A stretch of DNA of 64,000 nt from Litoribrevibacter euphylliae (GCF_042646085.1 NZ_JBHRSZ010000007.1:310001-374000), one strand, 5' to 3'; shown: positions 53,790 to 62,540, counted from the stretch's first letter. Made by a program: numbers and translations. Notes: a model not told the origin generated them from the sequence alone.

Positions 53790-53814
53790 GAAAATGAAAA
53801 TAATTCGCATTAAC
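53790..53814. promoter_or_regulatory. Overlapping Fur-box-like sequences upstream of the response regulator
   Basis: GAAAATGAAAATAATTCGC and, six bases further on, GAAAATAATTCGCATTAAC each match 14 of 19 Fur-box positions, giving an extended site of the kind Fur dimers occupy in steps. It is about 75-100 bp before the response-regulator start. Confidence 0.5.
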
Positions 53815-53827
53815 ATTTCCGGTCTTA

Positions 53828-53856
53828 GCACTTATATAGCACTTATATAGCACTTA
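53828..53856. repeat. 11-bp tandem repeat upstream of the response regulator
   Basis: GCACTTATATA occurs twice directly and is followed by GCACTTA, a period of 11 bp. It lies 34 bp before the response-regulator start. Spacing close to one helical turn suits a binding array; it could also contain a TATA-like -10 element. Confidence 0.75.
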
Positions 53857-53889
53857 CTAACGCATTCTAATAAGACAAATCAGGCCACT

Positions 53890-54588
53890 ATGATGACTGC
53901 AAACGCTCCCTCAATTTTAATTATTGAAGATGATCGTACTTTAAATAATCAGCTTGCTGATCTTCTTCAAGGTCGCGGCTTTAATACGCATCAATGTCAT
54001 GATGGTGAACAAGGTTTGTTGAGCGCCTTAAGTGATAAGTTCGATTTGATCTTATTGGATGTGCTCTTACCTACAATGGATGGTTTTTCGGTCTTGAACA
54101 AATTGCGCAAGAGCAAACACACCCCGGTAATGATATTAACGGCGTGCGGTGCTGAAGAAGAACGTATTCAAGGGTATTCCAGTGGCGCGGATGATTATCT
54201 TCCGAAGCCCTTCAATTTTACTGAGCTGGTATTGCGAATTGATGCTCTGCTTAGACGTTCACTGGGCTTAATCAAGCCTCAGGCTCAGGCCAATTGCCAA
54301 ACCGTCGACTTACTGATGCTGGATCGCATTCGCCAAGGGGTTACTTATGACGGAGAGAGCATTAGCTTAACGCCAATTCAGTTCAAACTGCTGTGGATCT
54401 TGGTTGAAAATCGTCATGAAGTGTTGTCCAAACCGTATTTGTATCAGTTGGTGCTAGAGCGTGAATTCAGTCGCTATGACCGAAGTTTAGATATGCACCT
54501 GAGTCGAATCCGTCGCAAGTTAATGGATGCCGGTATGCCAGCCGATCGACTCACTACCGTGCATGGTAAGGGATACAGCTTTACCTAG
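53890..54588 (+). CDS. OmpR-family response regulator
   Basis: 232 residues. The receiver domain has the acidic pair Asp14/Asp15 (IIEDDRT), phosphoacceptor Asp57 (LILLDVLLP), Thr84 and Lys106 (DDYLPKPF). A winged-helix DNA-binding domain follows (about 135-230; LTPIQFKLLWILVENRHEVL, SRIRRKLMDAGMPADRLTTV, GKGYSFT). The neighbouring kinase starts 55 bp later. Placement between the siderophore biosynthesis/MATE genes and the receptor/uptake genes resembles ferric-siderophore-sensing systems such as Pseudomonas PfeRS. Control of the adjacent receptor is likely but inferred. Confidence 0.92.
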   Translation: MMTANAPSILIIEDDRTLNNQLADLLQGRGFNTHQCHDGEQGLLSALSDKFDLILLDVLLPTMDGFSVLNKLRKSKHTPVMILTACGAEEERIQGYSSGADDYLPKPFNFTELVLRIDALLRRSLGLIKPQAQANCQTVDLLMLDRIRQGVTYDGESISLTPIQFKLLWILVENRHEVLSKPYLYQLVLEREFSRYDRSLDMHLSRIRRKLMDAGMPADRLTTVHGKGYSFT

Positions 54589-54643
54589 TTACGATTACTC
54601 AAGAGTTCCTGATTGCCTCAAGAGTCCTCTAAGAAAAGTAAAT

Positions 54644-56050
54644 ATGAATAGACCGTTAATGTGGAAACTGTGCTGGACCATCGCGGCTGGCACAGTAGCT
54701 TTGTTCTGGGCGATAGATTTATTAATCAATCGCACCGAACATCGAATGAGTTACATAGATCAAGAATACCAGGAAGAGTTATTGGCGCTAGGGCTTGAAG
54801 CGGAACACATTCTGACAACGCAAGGTGAGCAGGCGTTAGGTCTATGGTTAGAGGCGTTGCAGCAGCGGGAGAATACATGGGCTGGGGTTATTAAAGCGGA
54901 TATTGAGGCGATTGCGAACAGTCATATTCCGCAACAATACCGAGATAACTTCCGTTTGGGACGAAATGTAGAGTGGAAGATTCATCTCTACTTCGAATGG
55001 AACCCGATCATGGATGTTACCTATCCAGGAGGCACCTTCGCAGAACAGAACTTATACCTGTTGGTTCAGTTGCCTCAGCGTATGCGTCCAGGTGCGTATA
55101 TTCAGTACACCAATTGGATACTCAAACTTCTGTTGCCATTTTTGTTGTTGACTGCTTTGGCGTTGATTCTGTATCGCCATGTGATGTTACCGTTGAAGCA
55201 GCTTGAGAAAGCGACCCGACAGTTTTCTTTGGGGAATTATGATGTTCGCGTGAGGTCATGCTTGGGTAATAGAAACGATGAATTGGCTGCTTTGGCAGGA
55301 ACCTTTGATGGTATGACTGAAAAAATAGGCTCGCTCATCATTACCCAACGTCAGTTGATTGCTGACTTGTCCCATGAATTAAGAACCCCGCTGGCCCGTA
55401 TTGATATGGCGGTGGAATGCATAGAACACCAGATTAACCCTGGAGAGTCGATGGAGCGACTGAAAAAGGAATCGTCGACCATGCGTCATTTGGTGGAAGA
55501 TACTTTGACTTTGGCTTGGCTTGAAAACGAAAAGCCGAGCTTGAATGAGGAAGCGGTGGACCTCATCGAGTTATTAGATTTGTTGGTCGAAGATGCACGC
55601 TTCGAATACCCGGATCGCGAAATTACTACCCACTTTACTGATCAGGCTGTACTCGAAAAAAGCAGCCACCGAGCTCTTGCTCAGGCGTTCGAGAACATTA
55701 TTCGCAATGCGCTTAAGTATACCCCTGCGGGGGGCACGGTGAACCTTGCAATATCAAGACGCAACGACCAGTTTCTGGTGGAAGTCATAGATCAAGGCCC
55801 TGGTGTTCCGGCTGAATATATCAAAGACATCTTTAAACCCTTCTTCAGAGTAGAAAAGTCTCGACGGGGTAATCATTCAGACGTTGCTAACTCAGGACAA
55901 ACCGGAGGATTTGGCCTTGGTTTGGCGCTTGCCCGAAGGCAGATCGAAGCCGTAAGCGGTTCAATTGAAGCTGTTAACTGTAGCGAGCCTGATGCCTCTT
56001 GTGGGCATAAAAAGGGACTCAAAATGCGTATCTGTCTTCCTATTCAATAA
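54644..56050 (+). CDS. Sensor histidine kinase, partner of the OmpR-type regulator
   Basis: 468 residues from ATG 54644. An open frame back to 54527 overlaps the response regulator and lacks a membrane anchor at its start. Two helices (about 10-28 and 158-178) bracket a periplasmic sensor domain of about 130 residues with no recognised fold. A HAMP linker (about 178-232) follows, then the phosphoacceptor His244 (DLSHELRTPLAR), an N-box (ENIIRNALKYTP) and ATP-binding G-boxes (DQGPGVP, FGLGLALARR). The periplasmic domain is the probable signal receiver, perhaps ferric siderophore or iron. The start has only a weak ribosome-binding sequence. Confidence 0.9.
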   Translation: MNRPLMWKLCWTIAAGTVALFWAIDLLINRTEHRMSYIDQEYQEELLALGLEAEHILTTQGEQALGLWLEALQQRENTWAGVIKADIEAIANSHIPQQYRDNFRLGRNVEWKIHLYFEWNPIMDVTYPGGTFAEQNLYLLVQLPQRMRPGAYIQYTNWILKLLLPFLLLTALALILYRHVMLPLKQLEKATRQFSLGNYDVRVRSCLGNRNDELAALAGTFDGMTEKIGSLIITQRQLIADLSHELRTPLARIDMAVECIEHQINPGESMERLKKESSTMRHLVEDTLTLAWLENEKPSLNEEAVDLIELLDLLVEDARFEYPDREITTHFTDQAVLEKSSHRALAQAFENIIRNALKYTPAGGTVNLAISRRNDQFLVEVIDQGPGVPAEYIKDIFKPFFRVEKSRRGNHSDVANSGQTGGFGLGLALARRQIEAVSGSIEAVNCSEPDASCGHKKGLKMRICLPIQ

Positions 56051-56082
56051 ACCCAAATGTTACGAACAAAGTGAAATTAACT

Positions 56083-57249
56083 ATGACTCATCAAGTTATT
56101 ACCCATCAAGCTATGGACGATCAAAATAGCGCTGATCCCACTACGAAGAGGGATACCTCTCAGAACCGCGTACGGGCCTTCGATTTTGCTCGTGGCTTGG
56201 CTGTGCTGTTTATGATCATGATCCATGTATTGAACTCTTATGGTACCTCTGAAGTGCATGAAAGTGGCATTGGTATTGGTCTACAGGCCTTTATTGATTG
56301 GCCCTCGGCATCGGTATTTGTGTTTGTCATGGGCGGCTTGATTGTGCAGGCTTCTAAGGGCAGTTTATCCGCAGGATTGAAGCGGGCGTTGGGTTTGTTC
56401 TTGTTGGGTTACTTACTTAACTTCATGCGCAGCTCCTTGCCGATGTGGCTTTCCATTCAGATGGGGCTGGTAACTTATGAGCAACTTGGGAAATATACGC
56501 CAACCAGTGAATTTTTTGTCGGTGATATTTTTCAGTTTGCCGGCTTCGCTTATGCCTTTTGCATTACGATACGACACTACTTGCCCGATGCCAGATATTG
56601 GTTGGCGGCAGCAGTGCTCATAATGTTTGGTTCTCCGTATCTATGGGATCTATCTGTTGACTGGGGAGCAAGCAATGAGTTCTTCAAGTTGTTATGGGGT
56701 GACACCAGCCAGGGTGCGGTATTCCCGTTCTTTCCTTGGGTAACCTACTGTCTTGCCGGTATGTGTTTTGGTCAGTGGTTAAAACGATCTCAGGATCATC
56801 ATGGTGTGTTTAATAAGGCCTTGTTGCTTGCTGTTGTGTTAATGGCAATAGGCGCTGCCATCATTTGGACAAACCCTGAGTTTCATGCGCCTCATCATTT
56901 ACGTGCCGGCCCAGGTTTGCTGATCACGATTTCTGGTTATGTGCTGTTGTGGATGTTTATTTGTCAGCAAGTAGTTGTCCGAGTGCCGCCTGGTCGCTTT
57001 CTTGATACCTTCTATTTTTGGGGTAAGAACGTCACCGCTTTTTACATCATTCACTGGTTACTGATCGGTTGGGGGCACATGCTGGTGGGCGCTAATAGAT
57101 TAGATACGACCAGCACTTTGCTATCCATGGTTGGTGTTCTGGTGGTGTCGCATTTCATTCTAAAGGGCTGGGTGGCGTTTTCAGAGGCTAAAAATTCAAA
57201 GGCTAAAAAAGCTGAGGTGGCCTCAAGATCCACACAAACACCTGCTTAG
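56083..57249 (+). CDS. Membrane acyltransferase-like protein (DUF1624/HGSNAT-type)
   Basis: 388 residues from ATG 56083; a GTG four codons earlier is an equal possibility. About ten membrane helices. The N-terminal RVRAFDFARGLAVLFMIMIH is the signature of the heparan-alpha-glucosaminide N-acetyltransferase catalytic-domain family, with the conserved His in the first helix. A second motif (FFPWVTYCLAGMCFGQWL) and the GKNVTAFYIIHWLLIG segment also fit acyltransferase-3-like proteins. It is 32 bp after the kinase and 395 bp before the receptor, so it may be in the regulators' operon. Modification of siderophore or envelope glycans is possible; function is unproven. Confidence 0.75.
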   Translation: MTHQVITHQAMDDQNSADPTTKRDTSQNRVRAFDFARGLAVLFMIMIHVLNSYGTSEVHESGIGIGLQAFIDWPSASVFVFVMGGLIVQASKGSLSAGLKRALGLFLLGYLLNFMRSSLPMWLSIQMGLVTYEQLGKYTPTSEFFVGDIFQFAGFAYAFCITIRHYLPDARYWLAAAVLIMFGSPYLWDLSVDWGASNEFFKLLWGDTSQGAVFPFFPWVTYCLAGMCFGQWLKRSQDHHGVFNKALLLAVVLMAIGAAIIWTNPEFHAPHHLRAGPGLLITISGYVLLWMFICQQVVVRVPPGRFLDTFYFWGKNVTAFYIIHWLLIGWGHMLVGANRLDTTSTLLSMVGVLVVSHFILKGWVAFSEAKNSKAKKAEVASRSTQTPA

Positions 57250-57302
57250 TACAGGTACTGCCAGAAAGTGTTCATGATTTAGTTTGACTCAGTCATCCAG
57301 GG

Positions 57303-57321
57303 AGGCCACTGTCTGTGGCTT
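57303..57321 (+). terminator. Weak hairpin after the acyltransferase-like gene
   Basis: AGGCCAC pairs with GTGGCTT (one G-U pair) around TGTCT, followed by CTTGTATTG. A short T content makes termination uncertain. Confidence 0.35.
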
Positions 57322-57614
57322 CTTGTATTGTCGATAATTTCGACACTATTCATCTGCTCGTCGGTAAATATAATTTAGCGCTACGGTTTTTTCTCGACAA
57401 CGTCAAAGCCTAGTACGGAGTTTACTTTGGTACTCATCATATGATGCGCTTTTTCATGGCGAAGGGCCGACTTTCTGGGGTGGAGGCGATGTGATGGACA
57501 CTATCGTAACCCTCTGTATTTTGATGCATTTATGAGAGAAAAAAATCGGTTTAGAAATGTAACACTTGTAAAAGTTGTTCAAATTTTAGCTTTATTAATG
57601 ATAATGGCCGCAAT

Positions 57615-57634
57615 TGATAATAATTATCATTAAC
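57615..57634 (+). promoter_or_regulatory. Fur box upstream of the TonB-dependent receptor
   Basis: GATAATAATTATCATTAAC (57616-57634) matches 17 of 19 Fur consensus positions and includes the perfect palindrome TGATAAT-A-ATTATCA. It lies 9 bp before the receptor ATG, overlapping the leader and placed to block transcription or initiation when iron is plentiful. Confidence 0.85.
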
Positions 57635-57643
57635 GAGGTAAAC

Positions 57644-59782
57644 ATGTTCCAGCTAGCACAAGCATCCAAACAATATAAGCTCAGTCTTTTAGCAGCATCT
57701 GTGGCTGCTGCAATGACAGCAACATCCGCATTCGCCGAAGAATCTCAAGAAAACGTTCAAGAAACTAACATGATTGAGATTAAAGGCCAGGCTACAGCAG
57801 GTCTTGATAGTTTGGTAACGCAGGAAGACTTGGAAAAAACAACCGCTTCTGACTTGGGCGAGATTTTCCGTTTAGACCCACAAGTTAATGCGGGTGGCGG
57901 CGTTAGCTTAGGACAAAAACTGTACTTGCGTAACATTGGCGAAGACGCACTGAACATTTCAGTAGACGGTGCGGAACAAGCGAACGCTATTTTCCACCAC
58001 GCAGGTCGTGTTTCTGTTGAGCCTGAATTGTTAAAGCAAGTAGAAGTTGAAGCAGGCCCAGGTAGTGCGACAGCTGGTTTCGGTGCGCTAGGTGGTGCGG
58101 TTCGTTTTGTAACCAAAGACCCTAGTGATCTACTTGAGCCTGGCGAGCAAGCGGGTGCTCTGATCAAAGGTACTTATTACAGCAATTCAGAAGGCTATAA
58201 AGCATCATCTTCGGTATATGGACGTGACAGTTCAGATTCATTAAGCGTGTTAGCTACCTTTGTTCGTTCTGAGCATGATGTTTCTGAAGACGGTAATGGC
58301 GATGACATTAACGGTTCAGATGCGGATCAGAAGATGAGCTATGCCAAGTTGGTTGCCAACATGAGCGATGAGCAGAAGCTATCTATCAGCATCGAGAACA
58401 TGGATGACAAAGGCGACATGCCATACCGTTCAGAGTGGATTGCGCCAACAGCAAAAAATACGATTAGCCCTACTGAAGCAAATCGTAGAACGGCAATTCT
58501 TAACTATGAGTATGACTCTATAAATAACGATCTGCTTGATTTGATGGTTAACGTTTATCAGACCAAAAATGAGCAGAATCGTTTTGCTGAGGTTGATGCT
58601 ACTGCATTAGGCATAGGCGTTATTCCAACAGACAACCTGGGTGAAGTAGAAACCTTCGGATTCACTGTACAGAACACTAGTTTAATCGCTAACCATAAGC
58701 TTATTTATGGTGTGAACTACCGCGATGATGAAAGTTCTTTGACTACTACTAGAACTGCAAGTCTAGGTGTACCAGCGGTTGATGGCATGCTTGATGCTGC
58801 TTTTGAGATGCAAAGCAGTGAGGAAGAGGGTAAGGCTAAGGCGTTATACCTTCAGGATGTGATTGATGTAACAAATGACTTGGTTGTTTCTTTGGGTGTC
58901 CGTTATGACGACTACGAAGTTGATCAGGTTTCAGGTGAAGTTTCGGATGATGCCATTAGCCCGAATTTGAGTGCTAACTTCACTGTAAATTCTAATCTAA
59001 GTGTCAGTGCGGGTTACTCCCAAGCTTTTCGAGGGCCTGAAGTAGTTGATGCTTATCGTGCTTATGCTGCTGTACCAGCCTTCTTTGAAGACGCTGCACC
59101 GGCTCGAGACGAGAATATTGAAGGTGAAAAGTCTAATAACTTTGAAATAGGTTTTGACTTTAATTATGAGAACTTCGGTCTGTCTGCGGGTGCATACGTC
59201 TTAACAATTGAAAATGCTGTTTACCTTGAATATGACGCTGGACCAATTGGATTCAGAGGAAGACCAGTAGGTGAATACCAAAATATGGATGATGACATTG
59301 AAACTACCGGTTTCTATGTTAAAGCAGACTACCACTGGGAAGGTTTAATGGCAGCTTTGAGCTTCCATAGTGCTAAAACAGAAATCGATGACCAAGAAGC
59401 GTATCGTAATATTACCGGTTCTACGGCCACGTCTATCGGTGATAAGGTGATTGCTGATGTTTCGTACGAGTTTAATAATGATCTTCTAATCGGCTGGACA
59501 GGGGAGTTTGTTAAAGGCTTTAACATTTCAGTTGATGATGAGTGGAGCGAAGGTGCATATGATGAAGTGAACAAGCCTGGTTATGGTGTTCATGATGTTT
59601 ATGCGCGTTGGTTGCCAACATCAGATGAAGACTTATCTTTAACCCTGACGGTTAAGAACATATTCGACAAACAATATCTAGATCATGCTAGTTCAGAAGA
59701 CTTAACGAGCACATATCCATGGATTGTGGGCCAAAATGAGCCAGGTCGTGATGTTCGTCTAACTGCAGCGCTTCGTATCTAG
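57644..59782 (+). CDS. TonB-dependent outer-membrane receptor, probable ferric-petrobactin receptor
   Basis: 712 residues from ATG 57644, with GAGGT upstream; an AT-rich frame start at 57614 lies within the Fur box. A signal peptide (about 1-33, ending SAFA) precedes a possible TonB box (NMIEIKGQ). The plug domain (about 50-150) has LGEIFRLDPQVNAGGGVSLG, KLYLRNIGEDALNISVDG and VEVEAGPGSATAGFGALGGA. A 22-strand barrel is predicted to the C-terminus, with the late motif VKNIFDKQYLDHAS. The ligand is inferred from the locus. The strongest Fur box of the window lies just upstream. Confidence 0.9.
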   Translation: MFQLAQASKQYKLSLLAASVAAAMTATSAFAEESQENVQETNMIEIKGQATAGLDSLVTQEDLEKTTASDLGEIFRLDPQVNAGGGVSLGQKLYLRNIGEDALNISVDGAEQANAIFHHAGRVSVEPELLKQVEVEAGPGSATAGFGALGGAVRFVTKDPSDLLEPGEQAGALIKGTYYSNSEGYKASSSVYGRDSSDSLSVLATFVRSEHDVSEDGNGDDINGSDADQKMSYAKLVANMSDEQKLSISIENMDDKGDMPYRSEWIAPTAKNTISPTEANRRTAILNYEYDSINNDLLDLMVNVYQTKNEQNRFAEVDATALGIGVIPTDNLGEVETFGFTVQNTSLIANHKLIYGVNYRDDESSLTTTRTASLGVPAVDGMLDAAFEMQSSEEEGKAKALYLQDVIDVTNDLVVSLGVRYDDYEVDQVSGEVSDDAISPNLSANFTVNSNLSVSAGYSQAFRGPEVVDAYRAYAAVPAFFEDAAPARDENIEGEKSNNFEIGFDFNYENFGLSAGAYVLTIENAVYLEYDAGPIGFRGRPVGEYQNMDDDIETTGFYVKADYHWEGLMAALSFHSAKTEIDDQEAYRNITGSTATSIGDKVIADVSYEFNNDLLIGWTGEFVKGFNISVDDEWSEGAYDEVNKPGYGVHDVYARWLPTSDEDLSLTLTVKNIFDKQYLDHASSEDLTSTYPWIVGQNEPGRDVRLTAALRI

Positions 59783-59807
59783 TCGATGCGCTGAACCAAT
59801 CAGCTTC

Positions 59808-59865
59808 TGAGATGGTTTGCTCTTTTAGAAAGGTTTTCTCAGGGACTTTTCAAAAGAGCATCTCA
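59808..59865 (+). terminator. Long stem-loop after the receptor gene
   Basis: GCTCTTTT pairs with AAAAGAGC and the flanking TGAGAT pairs with ATCTCA (a five-base bulge on the left arm). It lies 25 bp after the receptor stop, without a following T run. Possible transcript terminator or stabiliser separating receptor and transporter expression. Confidence 0.5.
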
Positions 59866-59984
59866 AATGGCGATGTTTCCTCCGATTATGCATCTCTCTT
59901 GTCGCCATCTTGGAAGCGCCTTTTCCTATTAAGTCGATCTTACCCTGATCAGGATGATTAAAGGGGTTTGGGTGAATCAGATCG

Positions 59985-60004
59985 TTAGAGCTAGGAAGCT
60001 CTAA
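59985..60004. repeat. 8-bp inverted repeat upstream of the uptake operon
   Basis: TTAGAGCT and AGCTCTAA flank AGGA. No T tract on either side, so an operator is as likely as a terminator. Confidence 0.5.
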
Positions 60005-60111
60005 AACGACACGCCCGTATTTTTACACAGGCTTCATAAGTGATATGAGAGATCTGTGATAAACCCTCCGAACCATTGGATGGGCATTTCCGTGATATTC
60101 AAATGATGAGT

Positions 60112-60130
60112 GATAGTGATGAGCATTCTG
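60112..60130 (+). promoter_or_regulatory. Fur-box-like sequence before the binding-protein gene
   Basis: GATAGTGATGAGCATTCTG matches 14 of 19 Fur-box positions. It ends 33 bp before the preferred start of the binding-protein gene, and it lies inside the longer frame from 60110, which argues against that frame being translated. Confidence 0.45.
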
Positions 60131-60163
60131 TTAAACCGCAGTGAGCTAAGTGGTATGTGTTAT

Positions 60164-61414
60164 ATGATGAATTTAATCAGGGCTATTTGTTTGTTCCCCA
60201 TGGTTTTGTGTTCCGTGGTGTTTGCAGGGGAAGGACAGACAGTGACGGACTTGGCTGGTCGTGAAGTGGTGATTCCTGCCAACGTTGAACGAATTATTCT
60301 TGGCGAAAGCCGCTACATACCGGCTTTGGCCATACTGGATGAACAGCCGATCTCAAAAATCGTAGGGATGTTGGCAGATTTTATACAGACAGATCCTGCA
60401 AGTTATCGACAATTTAGCCGCAAATTCCCTGAAATTGATGACATTCCACAGATTGGTCATACCTCGGCAGATTCGTTCAGTGTGGAACAGGTACTGACCT
60501 TGAATGCGGATGTGGCGATTTTTGGCCTGGAAGGGCATGGCCCAACGGCGCGTCATGCTCATGTGATCCAACAGTTGGAACGTGCTGGTGTTGCGATCAT
60601 TTTTGTGGATTTTCGTCGTGCGCCTTTGGTGAATACGCCTAAGAGCATGGACATTCTGGGTAAAGTGCTGGGTCGTGAAGATCGGGCTAAGGCCTTTAAT
60701 CAGTTTTATCAGGCACAATTACAGCGTGTTCAAGAGGGGCTTGCCAAGAGAGCCGCTCAAGATCAGCAAGAGCATGCCCCCCGTGTCTTTATTCACAGCC
60801 GAGTTGGCCTACAGGATTTGTGTTGCGAAACCATGGTGAAAGGCATGATGGCCTCCTTTGCCGATACCGTAAATGGCAGGAATGTGGCTAAAGACATTGT
60901 TCCGGGTGCCGGTGGTGTGATGAATCTTGAGTACCTGCTGACCAATCAGCCGGATGTTTATATCGCGACCGCGATTGGTTCTACAGATACCTGGAAGCGC
61001 GCACATGAGGGTGACGATGCCAAAGGAGGATCTGAAGACAATGTACCTCCTTATATTGTGTTGGGGGCTGGTGTTTCAGAAGCCGTGGCGCGCCAGTCGT
61101 TTAAAAATGCGCTGCAGGCCTCCAGTTCTCGCGGTTTACAACAATTAGCTGCTGTGAAAGAAGGGAAAGCCTTTGCTATTTGGCATCATTTTTACAATAC
61201 ACCGATGAATGTTGTTGCCGTGCAGGCGTTTGCTAAGTGGTTGTACCCGGAAGCCTTTACGGATTTGAACCCGAAAGCAACCATGGCGGAGCTGTTTGAG
61301 CGTTTCCAACCAGTGCCTTTAAATGGGACGTACTGGATAAGCCTGGAAGAGCAAGATCTCAAGGTGACTGCTTCAAACTCATCTCAGCTGACAGAGGTGG
61401 CGGATGAGCAATAA
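60164..61414 (+). CDS. Periplasmic ferric-siderophore-binding protein of the ABC importer
   Basis: 416 residues from ATG 60164 (60155 and 60167 are also possible). This start gives a Sec signal (MMNLIRAICLFPMVLCSVVF, cleavage near FAG-E). The class III binding fold of FecB/FhuD-like proteins is visible: VTDLAGREVVIPANVERIIL, then DSFSVEQVLTLNADVAIFGL and NLEYLLTNQPDVYIATA. It delivers ferric siderophore from the periplasm to the permease. It overlaps the permease gene by 11 bp. The upstream frame to 60110 lies over the Fur-like site. Confidence 0.87.
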   Translation: MMNLIRAICLFPMVLCSVVFAGEGQTVTDLAGREVVIPANVERIILGESRYIPALAILDEQPISKIVGMLADFIQTDPASYRQFSRKFPEIDDIPQIGHTSADSFSVEQVLTLNADVAIFGLEGHGPTARHAHVIQQLERAGVAIIFVDFRRAPLVNTPKSMDILGKVLGREDRAKAFNQFYQAQLQRVQEGLAKRAAQDQQEHAPRVFIHSRVGLQDLCCETMVKGMMASFADTVNGRNVAKDIVPGAGGVMNLEYLLTNQPDVYIATAIGSTDTWKRAHEGDDAKGGSEDNVPPYIVLGAGVSEAVARQSFKNALQASSSRGLQQLAAVKEGKAFAIWHHFYNTPMNVVAVQAFAKWLYPEAFTDLNPKATMAELFERFQPVPLNGTYWISLEEQDLKVTASNSSQLTEVADEQ

Positions 61415-62540
61415 CGCCAAGGTCGCTGAATTAGCGGAAAACAATCGTTCAGATCAAGATAGCTTGTCTGGGCGTGATTTATCCGAGCGTTCTCTCTCTG
61501 GACGTACTTTATCTAAACAGTATCGCCAGTTCATTTGGAAGCGCCTGCTCTTATTGTCGATGCTGGTGCTGGCGACTTTGTTGTCTCTGGTAACGGATAT
61601 TGCCACCGGGCCGGCTGATTTGTCCTTTATGGATGTGGTGTCTGGTCTGCTGACCGACAGTAAGGATGCCACCACCGATGTGATTATCTGGGATGTGCGC
61701 TTGCCCTACGCTTTGATGGCGCTGGTGGTGGGGGCTTGTTTGGGGCTGGCGGGCGCTGAAATGCAGACGGTTCTGAATAACCCGTTGGCCAGTCCGTTTA
61801 CCTTAGGGGTGGGTGCAGCTGCGACGCTGGGGGCATCGTTAGTGATTGTGCTGGATTTGTCCTGGTTAGGGTTGAGTTTTACCGTGTTGTTACCTGCGTC
61901 GGCCTTTGTGTTTGCGTCGGCGGCGTCGATTTTGATTTTGGTGTTGTCACGTACGTTGGGCGCCAGCATTCATACCGTAGTGCTGTTTGGTATTGCTCTG
62001 ATGTTTGGCCTTAACGCCATTGTCGGGTTGTTGCAGTTTGTGGCAGACGCCAGCTCATTACAGCAAATTGTGTTCTGGACGATGGGTAGTTTAGCGCGAG
62101 CCAGTATGGATAAGGTGACCATTGTCGCCAGCGTCTTTGGTATTTGTCTGTTGTGGAGTCTGACTCACATCTGGTCGATGACAGCGTTACGAACCGGCGA
62201 AGATCAGGCGCGCAGTATCGGCATTAATGTCGAGCGGGTACGTTTGGTGGTGCTGTTACGAGTCAGCCTGTTAACGGCCATCGGGTTAGCCTTTGTGGGT
62301 GAGATTGGCTTTATTGGCTTGGTTGGGCCTCATATTGCGCGCATGATGCTGGGCGAAGATCATCGATTCTTTTTACCGGGCAGTGCTTTAGCGGGTGCTC
62401 TATTGTTATCGCTGTCATCGATTGCCTCGAAAGCCTTGGTGCCTGGGGTGATTCTTCCGGTCGGTATTGTTACGGCCTTGGTGGGCATTCCTCTGTTTAT
62501 TACTCTGATCATGAGTCGCGGTAGAGGGGCAGCGGTATGA
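61404..62540 (+). CDS. FecCD-family iron-siderophore permease
   Basis: 378 residues with nine to ten membrane helices. Family signatures include RLPYALMALVVGACLGLAG, ALGVSG-region equivalents (LASPFTLGVGAAATLGASLV), then GEIGFIGLVGPHIARMMLGE and the C-terminal LPVGIVTALVGIPLFITLIM. A hydrophilic N-terminal extension of about 45 residues holds two copies of a LSGR-x-LS motif (SLSGRDLSER, SLSGRTLSK) that is not part of the fold. Only one permease gene is present, so a homodimer is expected. It begins inside the binding-protein gene and ends 4 bp into the ATPase gene. Confidence 0.92.
   Translation: MSNNAKVAELAENNRSDQDSLSGRDLSERSLSGRTLSKQYRQFIWKRLLLLSMLVLATLLSLVTDIATGPADLSFMDVVSGLLTDSKDATTDVIIWDVRLPYALMALVVGACLGLAGAEMQTVLNNPLASPFTLGVGAAATLGASLVIVLDLSWLGLSFTVLLPASAFVFASAASILILVLSRTLGASIHTVVLFGIALMFGLNAIVGLLQFVADASSLQQIVFWTMGSLARASMDKVTIVASVFGICLLWSLTHIWSMTALRTGEDQARSIGINVERVRLVVLLRVSLLTAIGLAFVGEIGFIGLVGPHIARMMLGEDHRFFLPGSALAGALLLSLSSIASKALVPGVILPVGIVTALVGIPLFITLIMSRGRGAAV

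Larger units (their letters stand above)
57250..57643. other. Intergenic region before the TonB receptor
   Basis: 394 bp without a credible gene. It begins with a short hairpin (57303-57321) and ends with a near-consensus Fur box at 57616-57634, then a GAGGT ribosome-binding site. The central part has no obvious repeat. Confidence 0.6.
59783..60163. other. Intergenic region between receptor and binding-protein genes
   Basis: About 380 bp. It holds the long stem-loop 59808-59865, an 8-bp inverted repeat 59985-60004 and a Fur-like sequence 60112-60130. No credible coding sequence was seen. Confidence 0.55.

Noticed and set aside
54527..54643. Histidine kinase start inside the response-regulator gene
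   Set aside because: The added residues are not membrane-anchored and the later ATG puts the first helix at the N-terminus as expected.
60110..60163. Extended N-terminus of the siderophore-binding protein
   Set aside because: It would place residues before the signal peptide and lies over a Fur-like site.
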